Positions 60,112 to 64,000 of a DNA stretch of 64,000 bases are shown piece after piece. The stretch is from Williamsia phyllosphaerae (GTDB lineage Bacteria > Actinomycetota > Actinomycetes > Mycobacteriales > Mycobacteriaceae). The notes beneath the pieces were generated by a model. That model worked only from the letters and a program-made list of their open reading frames with translations, searched no databases and was not told the origin of the DNA. Made by a program: the position numbers and the translations under genes. Location: positions 868,001-932,000 of the forward strand of contig NZ_BMCS01000001.1 in NCBI RefSeq assembly GCF_014635305.1. The letters are read 5' to 3'. How positions within the stretch are numbered: position 1 is the stretch's first letter; every line of letters begins with the position of its first letter.

Positions 60112-63100
60112 AGCCACGCCCGCGAAACCCGACGCCGATGACGCCGATTCCGTGGCGACGCAACCGCGTTCGCGCGGGAAGAGGATCCAGATGACCCCGG
60201 AGCGCTACCGGTACGTGAAGATCGCGTCCGCGGTCACCGGTCTCCTCGGTTTCCTGCTGGCACTGATCACCCCGCTGCTGCCGGTGAACCAGACCACCGC
60301 GGAACTGTCCTGGCCGCAGGGCCAGGTCAACAACGTCGCCGCTCCGCTGGTGTCGTTCGTCCCGATCGACATGGACGTCGCGGTTCCCTGTTCGCTCGCC
60401 GCGAGCCTGCCCGCCTCGGGCGGCAACCTGCTCTCCACGATCCCCACCGACGGCGCCGACGCCAGCGCGCGCGGCCTGTTCGTCCAGGTCTCCTCCGACA
60501 CCATCCAGGTGATCGACCGCGGCGTCGTGCTGCTGAACACCCCACGCGCTGCGGCACAGTCGAATTCGTCGTGTGTGATCAAGCTGCGGTCCGACGGTGA
60601 GCGCACCAAGGGCGAGATCGTCGGATTGTCCAGCGGGTTGCCCGCATCTGCATCACAGCCGGCCGCGCCCGGTCAGCTGACCTTCGACGTGGCCGACCCG
60701 AACCTGCGTCCGCAGATCGTCGGCGTCTACACCGAGCTGCCCTCCACCGCGTCCTCGCAGGGGCTGTCTCTGCGGGCCACCATCGACACCCGATTTGTCA
60801 CCACCCCGTCCACGCTCAAGTTCCTCGCGATCGTCGTCGGCATCGTGATGACGGTGCTGTCGCTGATCGCGCTCGGCATCCTCGACGCCCGCGACGGCCG
60901 GGGCAGCAAGCTCCGCAGGTTCCTGCCCGCGAGCTGGTGGCGGGTCCGCCCCATCGACGGCGTGGTGTTCGTCCTGCTCGGGCTGTGGTGGTTCCTGGGC
61001 ACCAACACCTCCGACGACGGCTACAACTTCTCGGTCGGCCGGATCGCCGCCAAGGCCGGATACGCCGACAACTACTACCGGTACTTCGGTGTGCCGCAGG
61101 ATCCGTTCGGGTGGCACTACCAGGTCATCAGCGCGATGACGCACGTCAGTCTCGCCGCCCCCTGGATGCGCCTGCCCGCGTTCCTCCTCGGACTGCTGGG
61201 CTGGTGGCTGATCAGCCGCGAGGTCATCCCGCGCCTGGGTCGCACGGTGCGCCACAGCACCCCCGCGCTCTGGACCGCCGCGATGGTGTTCCTCGCCATC
61301 TGGCTGCCGCTGAACAACGGGTTGCGACCCGAGCCGGCCATGGCCGTCGGCGCGCTGCTCACCTGGTGTTCGGTGGACCGGTCCATCGCCACCGGCAGAT
61401 TCCTACCGCTGGCGATCGCCTCGGTCGTCGCGGCCTTCACCCTCGCGCTGGCGCCTGGCGGTCTGATGGCCGTCGCGGCCCTGCTGGCCGGGATCCGACC
61501 GTTGATCACCCGCCTGTCCAAGCGTCGACACCGCGACGGGATCCTGCCGCTGGTGGCGCCGATCCTGGCCGCGGGCACAGCGGTGCTCTACGAGATATTC
61601 GCCGACAACACGCTGTCGGGGGTCATCACCGCGTCGACCGTCAGCAGCGAGGTCGGCCCGACGCTCGAGTGGTGGCAGGAGCCGGTGCGCTTCTACTACC
61701 TGATGCTGCCGACCGTCGACGGCTCGCTGACCCGGCGCTTCGGCGTGCTGATGATGATCCTGTGCCTCGGCCTGGTGCTGTTGGTCATGCTGCGCAGGCG
61801 TCGCCCGGACGGCATCGCCAAGGGGCCGGTGTGGCGTCTCATCGCGGTCATGTTCGGGACCATGTTCTTCATGGCGTTCACGCCCACCAAGTGGACGCAC
61901 CACTTCGGCGTCTACGCGGGCATCGCGGGCGGAGTGGCCGCCGCGGCCGGAGCCATGGCGGCCCCGGCACTGCTACGCCGACGTCGTAACCGCACGCTGT
62001 TCGCCGCGGCCGTCCTGTTCGTCACCGGCATCTCCTTCATGGGGTCGAACGGCTGGTGGTTCGTCGGCCCCTACGGCGTGCCCTGGTGGGACCGCACCCC
62101 GGTCATCGCAGGGATCAAGATCGGCTGGTTCATCCTGGCGCTCGCCATCGTGGTGGCCCTCGTCGGACTCTGGCAGCACTTCCGCGACGACTACGTCGAC
62201 GACGACGTCGTGGCAGGCACCTCGACCGGTCGGTTCGGGTGGTTCCGTGGCGCGACGCTGCCGCTCATCGTGGGCCTGGTCGTGCTGTTCCAGGTCCTGT
62301 CGTTCGTCAAGGCCGGGTACACGCAACGTGACTCGTTCTCGTGGGCGTCGTCCAACGCCCGCGCGCTCACCGGAAACATATGCGGGCTGGCCAACGACGT
62401 CCTGGTCGAGCCCGACCCCAACCGGGGCCTGTTGGCACCCGCTCGGGTCGCCGGCCAGCAGGACGCGTCGGCAAGCACCGCCCTCGGCGGTCAGGGGTCG
62501 GCCGGGTTCACCCCCAACGGGGTGCCCAACGACCTCTCGGTGGACTCCACCGAGGAGGACAGCGATACCGCGTCGGCGCAGAACACCGCCCAGAACAGTG
62601 CGGGTTCCGACGACACCGGCAGCGGCGACTCGGTCGAGGGCGGCACCGGTGGCGGTCAGGGCGCTCGCGGCGTCAACGGGTCCACGGTGCGTCTGCCGTT
62701 CGGTCTCTCGCCTGCGAACACCCCGGTGCTCGGCAGCTTCGGCGGTGGCGGCGGCTCGCTGACCTCGGACTGGTACCAGATGCCCAAGCGTTCCTCCGCG
62801 GCGCCGTTGCTGTCGGTGTCGGTGGCCGGTGCGGTGGAGGCCGTCGACGGCGTCAACGTGATCCATCCCGGCCAGAAGCTGCGCATGCAGTTCGGTCGGG
62901 TCGGGGCAAACGGCGTCGTGACGCCCGTAGGCCAGATGTCGCCCATCGACGTCGGCGAGGCGCCCACCTGGCGCAACCTGCGGTTCCCGCTGGACGAGTC
63001 GCCCCGCGGGGCGTCCGTGGTGCGAATCCTCGCCGAGGACACGTCCGCGGCGTCGGACCAGTGGATCGCCATCACCCCGCCACGTATCAGCACGATGCGG

Positions 63101-63484
63101 ACGCTGAACGACGTCGTCGGGACCACCGACCCGGTCTTCATCGATTGGCTGCCCGCGTTCGTGTTCCCGTGCCAGCAGCCGATGGCGGTGCGTCATGGCG
63201 TCGAGGAGGTGCCCAAGTGGCGCATCCTGCCCGATGCCAACGCGACCCGGCAGAACAGCCAGACGTGGATGTCGGGCAAGGCCGGCGGGCCGCTGGGACT
63301 GACCGAGGCCATGCTGCGGCCGACCCTGCTCCCGACCTATGTCCGCAACGACTGGGGCATGGACTGGGGCTCGCTGCAGCGGTTCGCCCCGATCGATCCC
63401 GCCGTCACGGCGAAGCTGACCATCGGCGACGCGAAACGGTCGGGACTGTGGGATCCGGCGCCCATGCGGTCGGTGGGTTACTGA
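60104..63484 (+). CDS. embB: arabinosyltransferase EmbB, with Val at the ethambutol Met306 position
   Basis: The 1126-residue GT-C partner of EmbA has helix LLGFLLALITPLLPVNQTTAELSWP, catalytic Asp304-Asp305 in NTSDDGY and a C-terminal carbohydrate-binding domain. The hotspot after DDGY reads NFSVGRIAA where M. tuberculosis EmbB has ILGMARVAD: Val311 replaces Met306, the commonest ethambutol-resistance site. EmbC and EmbA here keep Met. A Ser/Asp/Gly-rich linker at about residues 815-860 is longer than in its paralogues. The start overlaps embA by 8 bp, giving coupled translation. Confidence 0.94.
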   Translation: MTEATPAKPDADDADSVATQPRSRGKRIQMTPERYRYVKIASAVTGLLGFLLALITPLLPVNQTTAELSWPQGQVNNVAAPLVSFVPIDMDVAVPCSLAASLPASGGNLLSTIPTDGADASARGLFVQVSSDTIQVIDRGVVLLNTPRAAAQSNSSCVIKLRSDGERTKGEIVGLSSGLPASASQPAAPGQLTFDVADPNLRPQIVGVYTELPSTASSQGLSLRATIDTRFVTTPSTLKFLAIVVGIVMTVLSLIALGILDARDGRGSKLRRFLPASWWRVRPIDGVVFVLLGLWWFLGTNTSDDGYNFSVGRIAAKAGYADNYYRYFGVPQDPFGWHYQVISAMTHVSLAAPWMRLPAFLLGLLGWWLISREVIPRLGRTVRHSTPALWTAAMVFLAIWLPLNNGLRPEPAMAVGALLTWCSVDRSIATGRFLPLAIASVVAAFTLALAPGGLMAVAALLAGIRPLITRLSKRRHRDGILPLVAPILAAGTAVLYEIFADNTLSGVITASTVSSEVGPTLEWWQEPVRFYYLMLPTVDGSLTRRFGVLMMILCLGLVLLVMLRRRRPDGIAKGPVWRLIAVMFGTMFFMAFTPTKWTHHFGVYAGIAGGVAAAAGAMAAPALLRRRRNRTLFAAAVLFVTGISFMGSNGWWFVGPYGVPWWDRTPVIAGIKIGWFILALAIVVALVGLWQHFRDDYVDDDVVAGTSTGRFGWFRGATLPLIVGLVVLFQVLSFVKAGYTQRDSFSWASSNARALTGNICGLANDVLVEPDPNRGLLAPARVAGQQDASASTALGGQGSAGFTPNGVPNDLSVDSTEEDSDTASAQNTAQNSAGSDDTGSGDSVEGGTGGGQGARGVNGSTVRLPFGLSPANTPVLGSFGGGGGSLTSDWYQMPKRSSAAPLLSVSVAGAVEAVDGVNVIHPGQKLRMQFGRVGANGVVTPVGQMSPIDVGEAPTWRNLRFPLDESPRGASVVRILAEDTSAASDQWIAITPPRISTMRTLNDVVGTTDPVFIDWLPAFVFPCQQPMAVRHGVEEVPKWRILPDANATRQNSQTWMSGKAGGPLGLTEAMLRPTLLPTYVRNDWGMDWGSLQRFAPIDPAVTAKLTIGDAKRSGLWDPAPMRSVGY

Positions 63485-63521
63485 CGAACTCGCTGTGCTC
63501 GCCCGCGGTGACGTGGCTCGC

Positions 63522-63551
63522 ATTCGCGCAGGTGGACACGTGACCGCGAAT
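63522..63551 (+). terminator. possible terminator after embB
   Basis: ATTCGCG (63522-63528) and CGCGAAT (63545-63551) form a 7-bp stem with a 16-nt loop, 38 bp after the embB stop. The long loop and lack of a T-run make it a weak call. Confidence 0.35.
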
Positions 63552-63595
63552 CGGACAGGCGGATAGTGGAAGTCACCCGACCGAAAGCCTGATCC

Positions 63596-64000
63596 ATGTC
63601 CCCGATGACCCGCCCCGATCTGCTGTCCGACTGGACGATCACCCCTGCCTGGTGGGCGGTCATGGCCGTGACGACGGCGCTCTATCTGATCGGCGTCCGG
63701 CGAGCGGCGCACCGGAGTCCCACGACGTGGCCCGTGTATCGCACGCTGAGCTGGTTCGGCGCCATGGTGATCCTCGTGGTGGCCCTGAACTCCGGCGTCG
63801 CGATGTACTCGCACCATCTGTTCTGGGTGCACATGCTCGTGCACCTGATGCTGATCATGGTGATCCCGCTGCTGCTGGTGGTCGCACAGCCGATCCGCCT
63901 CGGACTCGACACCCTCGGACCGACGGGTGCGCAGCGACTGCGCGGGTTCATGACGCATCGCGTCACCCGCTTCTTCACCTCGCCCGCGTTCTCGGTGCCG
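63596..64000 (+). CDS. CtaG-like cytochrome c oxidase assembly/membrane protein, partial
   Basis: The frame is open from ATG 63596 to the end of the window (135 codons seen). The visible part has four hydrophobic helices with MYSHHLFWVHMLVHLMLIMV, the His-rich helix of the Caa3_CtaG family, followed by LLLVVAQPIRLGLDTLG. Family members are membrane proteins linked to copper handling and cytochrome oxidase assembly. The C-terminal part lies beyond the window. ATG 63605 is an alternative start. Confidence 0.85.
   Translation, partial: MSPMTRPDLLSDWTITPAWWAVMAVTTALYLIGVRRAAHRSPTTWPVYRTLSWFGAMVILVVALNSGVAMYSHHLFWVHMLVHLMLIMVIPLLLVVAQPIRLGLDTLGPTGAQRLRGFMTHRVTRFFTSPAFSVP

Overview
The window is high-GC actinobacterial DNA (about two thirds G+C by eye). 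It comes from a mycolic-acid, arabinogalactan-making member of the Mycobacteriales. The evidence is dprE1-dprE2-aftA (41198-45370) and three consecutive arabinosyltransferases embC-embA-embB (53327-63484). Gordonia is the best guess from gene content, but no rRNA or other marker is present to prove it. Many genes have a TANNNT box 6-8 nt before the start codon, the leaderless promoter layout known from mycobacteria.

Layout. 1-9.75 kb: TetR/SDR pair, epimerase, LysR, PlsC-like acyltransferase, DrrAB-like ABC exporter, TMEM175-like protein, MFS carrier and a ROK regulator. 9.8-13.8 kb: a sulfur-scavenging locus. A cysteine-ending leader peptide precedes the ROK gene, and an ssuD/msuD-sfnG-sfnB-like operon runs the other way, predicted to take dimethyl sulfone and methanesulfonate to sulfite. 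13.8-16.1 kb: TPR protein, a 264-bp tandem duplication built from large hairpins, and sigG. 16-26 kb: lipoproteins, VOC protein, two-component system, an unlisted 43-aa protein, XRE and TetR regulators, a drug-efflux MFS, and a class F sortase / CHRD surface protein pair divergent from an ECF sigma and anti-sigma pair.

26-39 kb: histidine phosphatase, MarR and MBL genes sharing twin operators, an acyl-CoA dehydrogenase/phosphotransferase/TetR catabolic set, a divergent antibiotic-resistance pair (class A beta-lactamase lipoprotein and rifampin ADP-ribosyltransferase arr), MFS, a FAD oxidoreductase, DUF4188 and MerR genes with two perfect operators, selO and an acuI/yhdH-type reductase. 39-41 kb: RNase HI, SDR, TetR.

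41-64 kb: the cell-wall arabinan region. DprE1 and DprE2 make decaprenyl-phosphoarabinose, AftA primes the galactan, and EmbC/A/B extend arabinan. Unlike M. tuberculosis, about 8 kb separates aftA from embC. It holds an aftA-coupled MBL hydrolase, a membrane adenylate cyclase, a diiron oxygenase with two unknown partners, an SRPBCC protein, a polytopic membrane protein plus PAP2 phosphatase, and aroQ. The window ends inside a CtaG-like gene. No tRNA, rRNA, CRISPR array, insertion sequence or prophage was seen.
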